Shown: one piece after another, positions 4,742 to 5,164 of the stretch
Numbering within the stretch: the stretch's first letter is position 1
Layout: every line of letters starts with the position of its first letter
Origin: Actinomycetota bacterium
GTDB lineage: Bacteria > Actinomycetota > Acidimicrobiia > Acidimicrobiales > SZUA-35
Direction: 5' to 3'
Length of the DNA: 5,164 nucleotides
NCBI GenBank assembly: GCA_027730885.1
Contig: JAQCHM010000259.1
Coordinates: 1-5,164 of the forward strand
The notes under the pieces: model-generated
What the model saw: only the letters and a program-made list of their open reading frames with translations
The model's database searches: none
What the model was told of the DNA's origin: nothing
Translations under genes and position numbers: made by a program

Positions 4742-5164
4742 CTAACTCTCGCCCTTGAACTGCGTCACGCTGGACCCCGGCACCGGGAACGGCGCGGCGA
4801 GAGCGGCGACGCGTACAGCGTCGATCTCGTCTCGCACCTCGTCGACGACCGCCTGCAGACGCTCGGCTGCGACACCGCACTCGCGCTCGAGTCGTTCGCC
4901 CGCGACCTTCAGCGGATCTCGCTCCTTCCAGCGTTCCATCTCGCCGTCGGGCCGGTACCGCACGGGATCGCCGCGGCCGTGGTCGCTGAACCGATACGTC
5001 ACTGCCTCGATGAACTGCGGTCCCTGCCCGCTGCGGGCCGCCGCGACGGCAACCGTCGCGGCATCGCGAACCGCCCACACGTCATTACCATCCACCTGCA
5101 TAGCGGCAATACCCAGTGCCCTCGGACGCGCCACGATCCCACCGGGCGTGACCGCCTCGAACGG
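4742..5164 (-). CDS. pdhA: 2-oxoacid dehydrogenase E1 component, alpha subunit (C-terminal part; 5' end beyond window)
   Basis: Only the last 140 codons are inside the window, from PFEAVTPGGI at the right edge to the TAG at 4742-4744. The full subunit is normally about 320-360 residues, so roughly the first 180-220 are missing. The visible part belongs to the thiamine-diphosphate-binding E1 alpha fold. VDGNDVWAVRDA is at visible residues 24-35. GQGPQFIEAVTYRF leads into the active-site loop DHGRGDPVRYR, which keeps the conserved His (visible residue 62) of the usual GHSxxDP motif, although the Gly before it is Asp and the Ser after it is Gly. A typical C-terminal helical region with RWKERDPL follows. 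The stop codon directly abuts the GTG of the E1 beta gene, so the two subunits are almost certainly co-transcribed and translationally coupled. Confidence 0.92.
   Translation of the reverse strand, partial: PFEAVTPGGIVARPRALGIAAMQVDGNDVWAVRDAATVAVAAARSGQGPQFIEAVTYRFSDHGRGDPVRYRPDGEMERWKERDPLKVAGERLERECGVAAERLQAVVDEVRDEIDAVRVAALAAPFPVPGSSVTQFKGES

Overview
The window looks like a high-G+C actinobacterium, possibly Mycobacteriales or a relative. This rests on strong G/C third positions, GTG starts, an actinobacterial-type CsoR operator and cupredoxin-fused copper ATPase architecture. It is an inference from style, not a taxonomic identification. All intact genes lie on the minus strand. They fall into two unrelated blocks separated by about 0.8 kb of rearranged, mobile-element-derived DNA.

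Positions 1-1717 hold the first 572 codons of a copper-exporting P1B-type ATPase, which runs off the left edge. It has an unusual N-terminus: a hydrophobic anchor, then a cupredoxin domain, then a heavy-metal-associated (HMA) domain, then the ATPase membrane core. A TATAAT box overlapped by a CsoR-like operator (1743-1762) precedes it. A second, closely related operator/promoter module (1837-1856) faces the opposite way but has no convincing gene behind it.

Positions about 1763-2527 contain no intact gene. They hold the orphan operator, a 20-bp inverted repeat (1897-1916 and 2309-2328), three perfect 29-bp tandem repeats with a central palindrome, a 164-bp segment bounded by perfect 18-bp inverted repeats that resemble IS6-family ends, and the first roughly 59 codons of an IS6-family transposase. 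The transposase homology stops abruptly a short distance from the 3' end of the next gene block. This looks like a scar left by IS6-type activity.

Positions 2528-5164 carry three tightly packed genes, E1 alpha (3' part), E1 beta and E2, of a 2-oxoacid dehydrogenase complex of the pyruvate/acetoin/branched-chain type, transcribed right to left. E1 alpha and E1 beta decarboxylate the 2-oxoacid with thiamine diphosphate. E2 takes the acyl group on its lipoyl arm and passes it to CoA. No E3 (dihydrolipoamide dehydrogenase) is visible. The dehydrogenase operon and the copper gene have no evident functional link, and their adjacency is best explained by the mobile DNA between them. I see no convincing new multi-gene system. 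The most interesting points are the cupredoxin-ATPase fusion and its topology, the orphaned CsoR promoter, the tandem palindromic repeats, and the Asp-to-Gln change in the E2 active-site motif.
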